IMG/VR virus record: IMGVR_UViG_3300028812_000021
Span: 1 to 22,379 of that record
Source: a virus
DNA length: 22,379 bases
Strand: one strand, 5' to 3'
Positions 12,616-20,656 of the stretch are shown piece after piece. Under the pieces are notes generated by a model. It searched no databases and had not been told where the DNA came from. It worked only from the letters and a program-made list of their open reading frames with translations. Made by a program: the position numbers and the translations under genes. Each line of letters begins with the position of its first letter. Within the stretch, counting starts at the first letter, position 1.

Positions 12616-13707
12616 TTACTGGCCTGCTACTCGCGGGCCGAACCGCTTAATCGCTATCACGTAGGTGACCGTGCTAAATCCCATGTCGTCGTCCACTTCG
12701 ACCCAGACATAGGGCTTGATGGGGCCGTCGATCTCGATGCGCTCCTTCGCGGGAGCCGCCGTCACGGTGGTGAACTGACCGCCCGTGATGTCTCCGAAGG
12801 CACCCGAGACTGCCTTGACACCGACCTTTATGGTCTCGTTGCCGCCACCGCCCAGCGTCACGACGTCGTTCAGCGTGCGCACCTCTGTAACGGTCTTAAA
12901 TCGGTCAGTGGTCTCGTAGGCGCCGGCGCCGGCCGCGATGTTGATGTTCTCGATCAGTGCGGCGCCGTATGCATCCGTGCCCGTGATCCTGACCGTGCCA
13001 GCCGTGATCGATGGCGTCGAGTCGACCACTGTCACCGTGAGGATGCGCGCGTCCCCTGCGATCTGTCCGGCGAGCGTGAAAACGTTGTTCGTGAGCAGGT
13101 TCGTAACTACCACGAGCAGGTCGTCGTCGGCTGGCAGGGTGTCGGTCACGTAGTCGCTGTGACGGAGACGGAAGATCACGTCGTCACCCGTCAAGGCGAG
13201 CACCTGGAGGTAGGCGATTAGCTGGCCTGACGATCCGGCCGCAAACTGATCGTCGTGCACGACGGCCAATTCTTCCGGGGCGGTCGAGGTCTCCGGGCCG
13301 TCCGTGAGCGCCTGACCCCAATCGAGTAGATCGCCGCTCTTGTTCATCACCTGAGCACTGATCGCCATCGCGCCGTTGTCCCCACGCGTCACGTTGTAGT
13401 TGGCCTGCGAAGCGACCATCGCCGCCACCGGCACGCCTGCGGTTGAACCGCGCATGTAGATCGCGTGGCGGTTGTCGGCCTTCGTCTTGAGCTGGTCGTG
13501 AGATGCATTGAGGGCCGTGTTGTACCAGGCGTTAAAGGTCATCTCGGAGTCGCCGAGGCCGACCAGCCTTTCCCTGGCGCTCTTGTCCGTGCCCGTCACA
13601 TCGATCATCTCGCTGGACATGAGCACCGACTGAATCGCGCCCACGTCGCCGGAGATGTTGAACCCATCGAGGAAGAACCGGTCCCCGAGTCCTGTCTGCT
13701 TCGTCAC
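12616..13707 (-). CDS. Tail tube protein, long paralog A (363 aa)
   Basis: Starts at GTG 13707, overlapping the TGA of the tail terminator gene (GTGA), with GGAGG upstream. Residues 1-125 are homologous to the next gene: MIDVTGTDKSARERLVGLG, then DSEMTFNAWYNTALNASHD, and NYNVTRGDNGAMAISAQV. The remaining roughly 230 residues are a Thr/Val/Ala-rich beta region not present in paralog B, resembling an added Ig-like or decoration domain. It is probably a tube protein with an outward domain, or an initiator/variant of the tube. Which of the two forms the tail is unresolved. Confidence 0.7.
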   Translation of the reverse strand: MTKQTGLGDRFFLDGFNISGDVGAIQSVLMSSEMIDVTGTDKSARERLVGLGDSEMTFNAWYNTALNASHDQLKTKADNRHAIYMRGSTAGVPVAAMVASQANYNVTRGDNGAMAISAQVMNKSGDLLDWGQALTDGPETSTAPEELAVVHDDQFAAGSSGQLIAYLQVLALTGDDVIFRLRHSDYVTDTLPADDDLLVVVTNLLTNNVFTLAGQIAGDARILTVTVVDSTPSITAGTVRITGTDAYGAALIENINIAAGAGAYETTDRFKTVTEVRTLNDVVTLGGGGNETIKVGVKAVSGAFGDITGGQFTTVTAAPAKERIEIDGPIKPYVWVEVDDDMGFSTVTYVIAIKRFGPRVAGQ

Positions 13708-14204
13708 GGTGCAACCTCCAGTAACAGGGCTTCGGCGTGCTCCATCTGCACGGTTACGATGGCTTGCACGACCGACGCGCCGGTAGCTTCATAGGGCGGC
13801 TCGCCGTACTCGACGTCGATGTCACCGCCGAGGGCGAACGTCTCATCGCTGCCCTTCGTCACTTCATCGATCACCTGGAGGATCAGGTCCGTGTAGCGGT
13901 AGAGCTGGCGCTGTATCCGCTCCTGCCCTTGCACCGCGACGGCGATCCGGATCGTGTGGTTGGCGCCGAACTGCGATAGCGGTTGCTCGACGCCGTTGTT
14001 CATGCCCGTGCCCCAAACATGGATCGCCGGGAAGTTGCGGGGCGTGACCACCGTGGGCGGGTCGTCCAGCACCACGAGGATCGGCTTCAGCAAATCGAGG
14101 TCTTCGTTGTAGTGCGTGTTCATGTCTTCAACGCGGTCGTTGAAGTCCTCATCCGTGAAGATGTCCATGAACAGGTCGACCACGCGCTCGGTTAGCCGTG
14201 CCAT
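13704..14204 (-). CDS. Tail terminator / completion protein (gpU-like), 166 aa
   Basis: ATG 14204 overlaps the TAA of the HK97-gp10-like gene (TAATG). The 166 residues fit the tail terminator class by length, by position before the tail tube genes, and by alternating strands and helices: VVDLFMDIF, LKPILVVLDD, RNFPAIHVWGTGM, IRIAVAVQGQ, YRYTDLILQVIDEV, GASVVQAIVTVQME. It would cap the tail tube and join it to the head. Identification rests on context and pattern; no unique motif is present. Confidence 0.65.
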   Translation of the reverse strand: MARLTERVVDLFMDIFTDEDFNDRVEDMNTHYNEDLDLLKPILVVLDDPPTVVTPRNFPAIHVWGTGMNNGVEQPLSQFGANHTIRIAVAVQGQERIQRQLYRYTDLILQVIDEVTKGSDETFALGGDIDVEYGEPPYEATGASVVQAIVTVQMEHAEALLLEVAP

Positions 14205-14566
14205 TAGCTCAGCTCCTGCGTGATGCGCTGCGCGGTCTTACGCGCGACGTGAGGCACCATCGAGCCGATGATCCCCTTGCCGAACCCCGGACTGCCCTGG
14301 TGCTTGCGAACCCACGACGTGCCCTTCGTTCGGGGCTTGATCAGGGTCGACGTGGCCTCGACCTCCATCGTTCCTGCGCGCACCGTGACGGTGTTCTTGG
14401 CCTGCCCGACGAGGTTGCGGCCCTTCGACCGCCGCGTGCGTGCAGAGCGCTCGAGGCGTTCCCCGACCTTGCGCATCACTTCGGCCTCGACAGCCTTCTC
14501 CACGGTGCGTTTCATGTCCGCAGAGAAGAACCGGCCGGTGATCTTTACGTCGAGGTTCACGCTCAT
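14204..14566 (-). CDS. HK97 gp10-like head-tail joining protein, 120 aa
   Basis: ATG 14566 overlaps the TAA of the upstream gene (TAATG); a frame opens 42 bases earlier but would overlap it needlessly. The protein is basic and helical at the start (VNLDVKITGRFFSADMKRTV), with ERSARTRRSKGRNLVG, NTVTVRAGTMEVEATSTLIK, and a C-terminal SMVPHVARKTAQRI. This fits the HK97-gp10-like family, which lies directly upstream of the tail terminator and helps attach tails. The family is inferred from pattern and location. Confidence 0.65.
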   Translation of the reverse strand: MSVNLDVKITGRFFSADMKRTVEKAVEAEVMRKVGERLERSARTRRSKGRNLVGQAKNTVTVRAGTMEVEATSTLIKPRTKGTSWVRKHQGSPGFGKGIIGSMVPHVARKTAQRITQELS

Positions 14567-15159
14567 TACGCAGCCACCAGTGATGCGCCTGCGCTCAGAG
14601 GCATCCACAGCAGCGTCCAGAGGATGACGCCTGTACCGGCAGCGTCGAGGTCGCTTTCTAGCGTCAGCGTGCCGCCTGCCAGCCCGACGATGATCGGTGA
14701 GACGGGCCCGGCGCTGTCGAGGAAGCCCACGCGCGTGATCGGCGTGCCGGCGTTGTTTAGGACGACGGTGTTGTCGCCGCCGAAGAGGTACAGCGTGCCC
14801 ACCGCGTCCGTGGTGATCGTTGTGGCCGGGAAGATCGCCTCACCGGATGTCTTAATCCGCATGGCGTAGGTCGTGGTCGTGGCGACGATGGTGGTCACTT
14901 CGCCGGTCAGGAGCCAGATCGCCACCTTGCCCGTGACCGTGAACAGGTCGGCGTTGTCGGACGTGAGGTTGTGCGACTTCGACGCGCGACGCCATCCGCT
15001 CGCATCCGGCTGCGCTCGCCACGCTGCGCCGTCGTAGACGTACTCGACGCCCTCATCCAGCACGAGGAACGTTGACCCGAAGGGGACGCCCGTGGTCGGC
15101 TTCGTGTCGGCAGCGAGGCCGACGTACTGATGCTTAGCCGCTACTCTCCTGACGGTCAT
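14566..15159 (-). CDS. Structural protein with small repeated N-terminal module, 197 aa
   Basis: ATG 15159 overlaps the TGA of the 49-residue gene (TGATG). The first 50 residues (KHQYVGLAADTKPT, GSTFLVLDEGVEYVYDGAAW) repeat the whole of that small protein. The rest is rich in Thr, Ala and Val with beta strands, and ends hydrophobic (VILWTLLWMPLSAGASLVAA). This looks like a head decoration or head-tail fibre protein. The function is not known to me. Confidence 0.6.
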   Translation of the reverse strand: MTVRRVAAKHQYVGLAADTKPTTGVPFGSTFLVLDEGVEYVYDGAAWRAQPDASGWRRASKSHNLTSDNADLFTVTGKVAIWLLTGEVTTIVATTTTYAMRIKTSGEAIFPATTITTDAVGTLYLFGGDNTVVLNNAGTPITRVGFLDSAGPVSPIIVGLAGGTLTLESDLDAAGTGVILWTLLWMPLSAGASLVAA

Positions 15160-15308
15160 CAGAAACCTCCATACCAGGCAGCGCCTGACGACACGTAGGT
15201 GATACCGGTGTCCAGTTCGCGGAACGTCGAGCCAGCGGGCGCCGTGGGCTTCACGTCACCCGATACCCCGATGTAACGGTGCTTGAGCGCCACCCTTGCG
15301 ACTGCCAT
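15159..15308 (-). CDS. Small duplicate of the neighbouring N-terminal module, 49 aa
   Basis: ATG 15308 overlaps the TGA of the gene before it (TGATG). The 49 residues carry the pattern KHRYIGVSGDVKPT, GSTFRELDTGITYVSSGAAW and stop there. This is a free-standing copy of the N-terminal module of the next gene, at close to half identity by eye. Such one-module proteins may trimerise or plug capsid or tail sites. It is supported by perfect coupling on both sides. Confidence 0.65.
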   Translation of the reverse strand: MAVARVALKHRYIGVSGDVKPTAPAGSTFRELDTGITYVSSGAAWYGGF

Positions 15309-15823
15309 CAGGCGCCTCCGAACACGGCCACGCCGTCGACAATCTGCATAGGCGCCGTGGCGAACACGTGCCCGCCTGAGTCGTCGCGAGGCCAGAACAG
15401 GAACGTGGCGCCGCGGTAGCTCTTGACGTTCTCTTTGCGCGCTGGAGATTCCTTCGCCCAGATGCGCCAGTTGCCTTCGCGACGGTTGAAGCACATCTGC
15501 CGCACCGCGTCGTTCTGCGCCTGGTCCTGCGCTGAAGGGTTGTGAAACAGGGCGTTGCCGTCCTCATCGAGGGTCATGGCGTGCACCAGCGTTAGCCGAC
15601 CGGAGTGACCGTCTGAGTCCTCGATGAACGTGTAGCCCTCAATAGACCGGACGTAGAGGTCGAGGTCGCCTGAGCGCATGTGGAAGCATCGCTCGTCCTT
15701 AGACCAGGAGAACGTCCACGTCCGCAGGCTGTAGTCGCCAGCCTGAAACGCCATCACCGAGGGCGTGAGCTTCGACACGTATGCCGGCCTTTCGACTCTG
15801 CGAGCCTCAACAATCGCCACCAT
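15308..15823 (-). CDS. Structural protein, 171 aa
   Basis: I chose ATG 15823 (MVAIVEARRV), 2 bases after the TAG of the preceding gene and behind CGGAGCC; a longer frame from 15847 is open. The sequence is beta-rich with many aromatic residues (YSLRTWTFSWSKDERCFHM, LDLYVRSIEGYTFIEDSDG) and no membrane segment. It resembles unnamed head-completion or neck proteins of this module, but no family is recognised. Confidence 0.55.
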   Translation of the reverse strand: MVAIVEARRVERPAYVSKLTPSVMAFQAGDYSLRTWTFSWSKDERCFHMRSGDLDLYVRSIEGYTFIEDSDGHSGRLTLVHAMTLDEDGNALFHNPSAQDQAQNDAVRQMCFNRREGNWRIWAKESPARKENVKSYRGATFLFWPRDDSGGHVFATAPMQIVDGVAVFGGA

Positions 15824-15825
15824 CG

Positions 15826-16209
15826 CTAGGCTCCGATCACGTAGCACACCACCGCCGTCGCACTGACCCGCCGGAAGACAAGCAGCGCCGATTCGTTCGT
15901 GGCGATGGTCTGTCCGGTGTCAGCGACAGTCACGCCATCGCCGGCCTGGAGGGTCAGCGTCTGGTCGCCGTCGTTGATGTAGCGCACCGAGATTGATGCG
16001 CCGTTGTGCTTCAGTTTCCCGATACCGCCAGAGCCCTTGATGATGTTCGCCGCCGTGTCCGTCGTCACTGTGCCGCCGCCCGTAGTGGACGTGTGGACGA
16101 CGAGGCCGCCGGCAATCTGCGCGACCGTCAGTGTGCTGTTTTGTGCGTCAACGTCTGTCGGGGTCAACTTTTCAACGAGGCGACCACCGACCAGCGATGC
16201 AATTCTCAT
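15826..16209 (-). CDS. Beta-rich capsid or decoration-like protein, 127 aa
   Basis: ATG 16209 overlaps the TGA of the upstream adaptor gene (ATGA). The protein is Thr/Val/Gly-rich with successive short strands (NSTLTVAQIAGGLVVHTS, TTGGGTVTTDTA, QTLTLQAGDGVTV) and ends with ESALLVFRRVSATAVVCYV. This pattern recurs in small phage head or fibre proteins with beta-sandwich folds. The position near the capsid genes suggests head decoration or a connector cap. The role is inferred. Confidence 0.55.
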   Translation of the reverse strand: MRIASLVGGRLVEKLTPTDVDAQNSTLTVAQIAGGLVVHTSTTGGGTVTTDTAANIIKGSGGIGKLKHNGASISVRYINDGDQTLTLQAGDGVTVADTGQTIATNESALLVFRRVSATAVVCYVIGA

Positions 16210-16778
16210 GCCACTCTCACTTTCGTGTATGCCGAAATGACCCTCTTCACGAGGCTCATAGCCATTGGAGACATCGCCACCACTCCATCGATCTCGGCCA
16301 TGTTCCCCGTCGACCGGGGAGACTGACCGCGCCAGATCGCCAGCAGTTCGATGCCCGTCTCAATTACCAACTTCGGGACCGCAGGCCAGCCCCAATCCGC
16401 TTCGACGTCAACGATGGTGCCGGCGGCGAACACGCCTCCGGAGGTCAGCACAATTGACGTGAACGGCTTCGGCTCAGGACCGAGGGCCGCGTTCAGCGGG
16501 AACAACTCGAAGGACGTATGCCCCGTGACCGTTACGCCATCCGCGTCGGCGATGCCCGGACACCCGTCCTGGTCGACTCTGAGAACCGACGTGCCGTTGC
16601 CGACGAATCGCCGGACTTCGCCCATCTCGTCGGTGTTGAACCACTGACCCGTCACCTTCTCGAGGTAGCGCGAGATCGCCTCAGCCTGCACGTCGATGAT
16701 GTCGTCTTCCGACTCATCGAGCAGACCATTAGCGGTGCGGTACGCTTCCGCGTCGAAGTAGGGGTCAGATACTGCCAT
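16206..16778 (-). CDS. Head-tail adaptor (gp6/gp15-like connector), 190 aa
   Basis: ATG 16778 has GGAGG about 11 bases upstream. The N-terminal half is an acidic helical bundle (YRTANGLLDESEDDIIDVQA, EAISRYLEKVTGQWFN), followed by a beta region (VRRFVGNGTSVLRVD, TSIVLTSGGVF, VDVEADWGWPAVP) and a terminal helix (LVIETGIELLAIWRGQ). This is the layout of the HK97 gp6 / SPP1 gp15 DNA-packaging adaptors that bind the portal. Length and position after the capsid gene fit. Assignment is by layout, so it is probable rather than certain. Confidence 0.65.
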   Translation of the reverse strand: MAVSDPYFDAEAYRTANGLLDESEDDIIDVQAEAISRYLEKVTGQWFNTDEMGEVRRFVGNGTSVLRVDQDGCPGIADADGVTVTGHTSFELFPLNAALGPEPKPFTSIVLTSGGVFAAGTIVDVEADWGWPAVPKLVIETGIELLAIWRGQSPRSTGNMAEIDGVVAMSPMAMSLVKRVISAYTKVRVA

Positions 16779-17039
16779 CTAGTGAACCGGCCTCCAGCCG
16801 TGCGGCGTCGCGATGTAGCCGCCAACCTTGATCACCTTCGCGGGCTCTTCGACCGGCTCGGGATTTTCGTCAGCCACCGGCTCCGGGGTTTCTTCGACCA
16901 CGGGCTCCGGTTCCGGTTCCACAACCGGCTCGGGTTCGGGGATGGGAGGAGCCGGGGGCGAGACCGGCTCCTCCTCCACCACTGCCGCCACTACTTCGGG
17001 CTCATCCTGTCCGGGGGTTGCCTTTTTCCGTCGCGGCAT
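16779..17039 (-). CDS. Pro/Glu-rich small protein, 86 aa
   Basis: ATG 17039 follows AAAGGAGGG. A basic start (MPRRKK) leads to a long Pro/Glu/Val repeat (about residues 20-66; PEPEPVVEPEPEP and similar), then a conserved-looking C-terminus GGYIATPHGWRPVH. The repeat is extended and disordered. It sits between the Cys-rich protein and the adaptor. It might be a flexible spacer or head accessory protein. No function is recognised, but the terminal aromatic motif suggests a docking peptide. Confidence 0.6.
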   Translation of the reverse strand: MPRRKKATPGQDEPEVVAAVVEEEPVSPPAPPIPEPEPVVEPEPEPVVEETPEPVADENPEPVEEPAKVIKVGGYIATPHGWRPVH

Positions 17040-17051
17040 TGATGCCCTCCT

Positions 17052-17453
17052 TTAAGCGATCACGTAGCCCTTAAGGCTCGTGACTGCGGCCACCAGGATG
17101 TTCGACGTGGACTCGTACTCGATCCGAATCTCCTGACCGAGACGGCCATGCAGAATTGGGATGAACGCGAGACCACCATCCGAAGGCACTTCGAACTCTT
17201 CCGCTGCAATCGGTGAGCAGCAGTCGCATTCGTCGTGTCCCGTGACGTGGACGTAGACCTTGACCAGCACCGGGTCACACATGCAGTCCAGTGCACCGTC
17301 GTTCTTGACGAGCAGGTAAATGCCCTTGGTCCAAGAACCGGCGTGCACACCAGAGCCGATTACGTCGTAGGTGTCGCAGGAGCCTGACAGAGCAGCGACG
17401 AACTCGACCTCTGCCAGTCCTGCGGAGCCGTCCTGAAGCGTTAGAGTCGCCAT
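17052..17453 (-). CDS. Cys-rich probable capsid decoration protein, 133 aa
   Basis: ATG 17453 has GGAGGA seven bases upstream. The protein directly follows the capsid gene and has a beta-sandwich look: LTLQDGSAGLAEVEFVAALS, VLVKVYVHVTGHDE, EIRIEYESTSNILVAAVTS. A Cys cluster (LDCMCDP, ECDCCSP) in the centre could bind metal or form disulfides, unusual for a cytoplasmic virion protein. Decoration is inferred from position; the family is not identified. Confidence 0.55.
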   Translation of the reverse strand: MATLTLQDGSAGLAEVEFVAALSGSCDTYDVIGSGVHAGSWTKGIYLLVKNDGALDCMCDPVLVKVYVHVTGHDECDCCSPIAAEEFEVPSDGGLAFIPILHGRLGQEIRIEYESTSNILVAAVTSLKGYVIA

Positions 17454-17480
17454 GTTCGTGTCCTCCTTCAGTCCGTCCCG

Positions 17481-19334
17481 TTAGCCAGCCGTGTGACGGA
17501 TACCGGAGAGACCGATGGGGCGCAGCGCGTGCGTCGCGAAGTAACCGAACAGAGCGACCTCGATCATCTCAGGGCCGTACTTCTCTTCGAAACGGAACTG
17601 CAGAAGCGCGGACTCCCACGCCCAGGCGTCGGCCGAGTTGACGATGATCACGTCGGCGTCGCCGGCAGCGTTGCCGGTCATCGACCACGCGGGCACGAAG
17701 GGCAGGCCATCGATGGACCAGCCCTGCTGAACCGCGTTGCCAACGCCTGCACTGTTCGAGGCGCCGACAGACGGGAGCTGGAAGCGCCCATCCTCTGCGC
17801 TCTGAGCCGTGGCGAGCAGCGTCGTGGCCTCCTGAGACATCACCGCACCCGAGGGCGAAGCGAAGCGCCGGAAGGGGTACACCGCGAGGCGGTCACGGAT
17901 CTTGAGCAGGAGGTCGTTGCCGTCGCCAGAACTGACGTCTGCCTGACCGCCGGAGGGGACCTGCGTGCTCGTGATCACGCCGCCGACGCCATCCGTGCCG
18001 TTCAGCATGGTGTACGCCTTCGCCTCGGACTGCGCGTTGTAGGACTCACGCATCGCGGCAAAAGCGATCTGGTCGATGGCCGGGTTCGAGGAGTCGACCA
18101 TCTCGCGGGTCAACTGGATCGCACCGCTGATCGCCACCGGCGTAATCGTCTTCGTGTCGAAGGTGATGTTGCCGTGCGTCGGGTGAACACCTTCGGCGTG
18201 GTCGTTGGTCGCGTTCGTCTTCGTGGCGAACACCGGAACCGTGAAGGGCGTCGCGTTGGCGAGCTGGCCGCGGCTCAGGAGGTTGATGATCGGCCGGCCC
18301 TTCGTCAGTTCGCCGACGTAGAGGTCCGCACGATAGCCGGGGTTGATGATGTCGCCCTGGTCCGTCGTGTTGATCTCGAAGAACTGGCGCCGCTGGTACT
18401 CGACCGCGAACTGTGCCTGCTCGCGGTACTTGGAGATTCGCGCCGTGGCCTCCGGGTCGCGCCCGCCCTGAGACGATGCGTACCAGGCGTCACGCATGAG
18501 GCTGTGACCGAGGCCGTTGAAGTTGTAGATCGGCGGCTCGCGGTCGAGGGCGAACCGGGCAGCGCGTACCGAGCCCTTCGCGTACTGCGGGGCGTCGATC
18601 TTCTCCAGCGCCGACGTGAACGCCGAACTCATAGCGTTGGCGCCGTTCTCCATCGCCTTCGCGAGGGCGTCGGTGTTCTCCTTGAGAACGTCCTTGAGGA
18701 CTTCGCGGGTGAACTCGACCGCACGCTTGCGCTCGAACTCATTCGCCGGCTTGTCGAGGTCTTCGTTGACCAGTTCGTTTTCCGTGTTGTTAGCCATTTG
18801 CGGGGCTTCCTTCCTTAGCAGAACTTGAGGGGCTTCCTTGTGTGCGACGACCTTCTCGACACGGGCGTCATCGAACGCAGGAAACGCCGTCAGCGCCACG
18901 CCCGAGAGCGTGGCTTGGCGAACCAGGCGAACCGATCTGTCCGCTGGGTCTACGACCCATTCGTCTCCGTCGCGGAAATCGACCTCGATGGAGAACCCAT
19001 CCAGGACGTTGTTCTTTGCCAGTTGCAGAACGCGGTCGCCTTCCGGCACTTCCGCGATCTCGAACGTCACGTCCAGGCCGGCCGGGGTGGACTGGACGCG
19101 ACGCGCGACGCCGACAGGCTGTGACCTGTCGTGATTGAGGTTGAGCTTGATCCGGGAGATCAGCCCTTTGTCATAGCGAACGGAATCCTTCGCGAAGCGC
19201 CACTTCGCCATGCCGTTGTCAGCGACCATGCCCCACGGCAAAGCGATGCCAGAAATCGTCCGTTTCTCCGGGTTAACCCTGAAACTTGCAGCGACTTCCG
19301 CGGATTCGAACTGAATTACAGCGTTTTCGCTCAT
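17481..19334 (-). CDS. Prohead protease fused to major capsid protein, 617 aa
   Basis: ATG 19334 overlaps the TGA of the portal gene (ATGA). Residues 1-165 are an HK97-type prohead protease: RTISGIALPWG, NLNHDRSQPVG with catalytic His68, LDGFSIEVDF with catalytic Ser115, then LSGVALTAFPAFDDA. Residues about 180-255 are a charged helical region (ANEFERKRAVEFTREVLKD) resembling the delta/scaffold domain. From about 260 to 617 the chain is an HK97-fold capsid protein (INPGYRADLYVG, TFDTKTITPVAISGAIQLTR, ALFGYFATHALRPIGLSGI). There is no separate protease or scaffold gene. A strong internal start (ATG 18797) could give capsid protein without the protease. Confidence 0.9.
   Translation of the reverse strand: MSENAVIQFESAEVAASFRVNPEKRTISGIALPWGMVADNGMAKWRFAKDSVRYDKGLISRIKLNLNHDRSQPVGVARRVQSTPAGLDVTFEIAEVPEGDRVLQLAKNNVLDGFSIEVDFRDGDEWVVDPADRSVRLVRQATLSGVALTAFPAFDDARVEKVVAHKEAPQVLLRKEAPQMANNTENELVNEDLDKPANEFERKRAVEFTREVLKDVLKENTDALAKAMENGANAMSSAFTSALEKIDAPQYAKGSVRAARFALDREPPIYNFNGLGHSLMRDAWYASSQGGRDPEATARISKYREQAQFAVEYQRRQFFEINTTDQGDIINPGYRADLYVGELTKGRPIINLLSRGQLANATPFTVPVFATKTNATNDHAEGVHPTHGNITFDTKTITPVAISGAIQLTREMVDSSNPAIDQIAFAAMRESYNAQSEAKAYTMLNGTDGVGGVITSTQVPSGGQADVSSGDGNDLLLKIRDRLAVYPFRRFASPSGAVMSQEATTLLATAQSAEDGRFQLPSVGASNSAGVGNAVQQGWSIDGLPFVPAWSMTGNAAGDADVIIVNSADAWAWESALLQFRFEEKYGPEMIEVALFGYFATHALRPIGLSGIRHTAG
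18795..18816 (-). promoter_or_regulatory. Internal ribosome binding site and start for capsid-only product
   Basis: Inside the fusion gene, AAGGAAGGAAG (18806-18816) lies 8 bases before ATG 18797 (Met180, MANNTENELVN). The site is at the protease-capsid junction, in frame. It would give a 438-residue capsid protein lacking the protease and so set the ratio of fused to free capsid subunits. This fits the need for few proteases and many capsid proteins. Confidence 0.6.
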
Positions 19335-20557
19335 GTGCTTGCTCCTACTGCGGGGCGGGTGCCATTGCTCGAAGGAGACGACGGTGGGGTCTCCTTCGGG
19401 GCAATCGCCGCCTTCTCTGCGGCTGTTAGGGGCGGGCGGTCTTCGAGATCGCGTATCTCGTCCTGCGTGTAGGCGCCAACCTTCGCGCCGACTTCGTAGG
19501 CTTCCATGCGCGTCTTTGTGTCAGACCGGAGGAAGCTGTCGAGGTTTACCTTCGCTTCGTAGCCACGAGGCAGGACGTCGTTCATGGACAGGCGCTGCTC
19601 AAGGGCCGTCATGTAGGGCTTGAGGGTGAAGTCGATCAGCGCTCGGCGGCGGTCTTCGGAGTTCTGATAGGTGCGCGAGGTGGTCGAGACGCCGAGGTCT
19701 TCGGGGTCGATGCCTGTCGCCCTTGCGATCTCAAGGACGGCGTGCTGGACGCGCTCAGTGAGCTGAATCTCCGTCGCGTTCCACTGCAGGACTTTGGCTT
19801 CCCAACCGCCGCCGACGTAGCCCCACGCCTTCGTCCGGCGTGCCTTCTCCCATTCGTTCAGAAGCTCGTTGATCTCATCCGCCGTGAGTTCGGTGGTGCC
19901 TTCCTTCGGCGTGAACACGCCCTGAGGCATGGGAGACTCGGAGTAGATCGTTGCCGTCTGCTCCAGCTTGAGGCAGGTCCGAATCGCCCGCGCTGCGTGC
20001 CTGAGTAGGGGCGGGTTCGGGGAGTCGAACCGAATGATCTCTTCGTCCCTTACAGGCTGGCCGTCGATGAACACCTGACCGTTAGCAGGGAAGTGCTGGT
20101 CAGCCGTGACGTTCTGGACGGCCGGCATCCCGCCACGCCCTGCGACGTGAACGCTGGTGATCGGGACGTGGTAAGCAGAAATCGGGAAGCCCGCGAAGTT
20201 GAAGGCGAGCACGCGCCACCAGGAGACGCCCTCGAAGAGCAGGTCCTCGTATGTCTCCGTCAGCGTTACGGCGTTCGGCACGTCGGGGTCGATCTGGTCG
20301 AGTAGGGACGTGGGGTGCGCGAGGTGCTTTTCTTTGTCGCGGACGTGAATCGGCAGGGAGCCCAGCGTGCCGGCGATCAGGTTGCGCGACCGCAGCACGG
20401 CGGGCACCTGGAGGGCTTCGGCACGGGAGACGCGCGGGGCGATCTGGCCTCCGCCGGTCATGCCCTGCAACATTTCGGGCGGGACGGTGACGGTGAACTG
20501 CGCCGCCGGGGGTGGGGCTGCTAGTTCTACGGGCTTGCGTGTGAAGGGTAAACGCAA
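19331..20557 (-). CDS. HK97-type portal protein, 408 aa
   Basis: TTG 20557 is preceded by GGGAGG nine bases upstream; no better start is seen until Met29, which has no binding site. Portal-typical blocks occur in order: AEALQVPAVLRSRNLIAGTL, GSLPIHVRDKEK, LFEGVSWWRVL, YHVPITSVHV, EIIRFDSPNPPLL, and a C-terminal GIDPEDLGVSTTSRTYQNSE block followed by TLKPYMTALEQRL. The dodecameric ring is the DNA entry and exit site of the head. The length is normal for the HK97 gp3 class. The start lies next to a hairpin that hides the binding site, so its translation may be regulated. Confidence 0.88.
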   Translation of the reverse strand: MRLPFTRKPVELAAPPPAAQFTVTVPPEMLQGMTGGGQIAPRVSRAEALQVPAVLRSRNLIAGTLGSLPIHVRDKEKHLAHPTSLLDQIDPDVPNAVTLTETYEDLLFEGVSWWRVLAFNFAGFPISAYHVPITSVHVAGRGGMPAVQNVTADQHFPANGQVFIDGQPVRDEEIIRFDSPNPPLLRHAARAIRTCLKLEQTATIYSESPMPQGVFTPKEGTTELTADEINELLNEWEKARRTKAWGYVGGGWEAKVLQWNATEIQLTERVQHAVLEIARATGIDPEDLGVSTTSRTYQNSEDRRRALIDFTLKPYMTALEQRLSMNDVLPRGYEAKVNLDSFLRSDTKTRMEAYEVGAKVGAYTQDEIRDLEDRPPLTAAEKAAIAPKETPPSSPSSNGTRPAVGAST

Positions 20558-20559
20558 AA

Positions 20560-20590
20560 ACGCGGTCCTCCCGTTACGGAAGGGCCGCGT
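20560..20590 (-). promoter_or_regulatory. RBS-sequestering hairpin / terminator-like element before the portal gene
   Basis: On the minus-strand RNA, ACGCGG pairs with CCGCGU and CCUUCC pairs with GGGAGG (one G-U pair) around a GUAAC loop, with one C-A mismatch between the two stems: 12 pairs in all. GGGAGG is the portal ribosome binding site. Just 3' of the stem a run of T (20556-20560) leads into the TTG start. It could be an intrinsic terminator, an attenuator, or a translation switch. Confidence 0.65.
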
Positions 20591-20656
20591 AAACCGCTAG
20601 GGTGGGCCGCTAATGGCTAATGCGCCATATCCACTGCCTAAGATAACATGTCTACA

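Noticed and set aside
12382-13221. A 279-codon plus-strand frame
   Set aside because: It is antisense to the two tail tube genes, which share clear paralogous motifs.
17493-18818. A 441-codon open frame on the plus strand
   Set aside because: It is antisense to the well-supported protease-capsid fusion and is very Arg/Val/Asp-rich, as expected from a GC-rich antisense frame.
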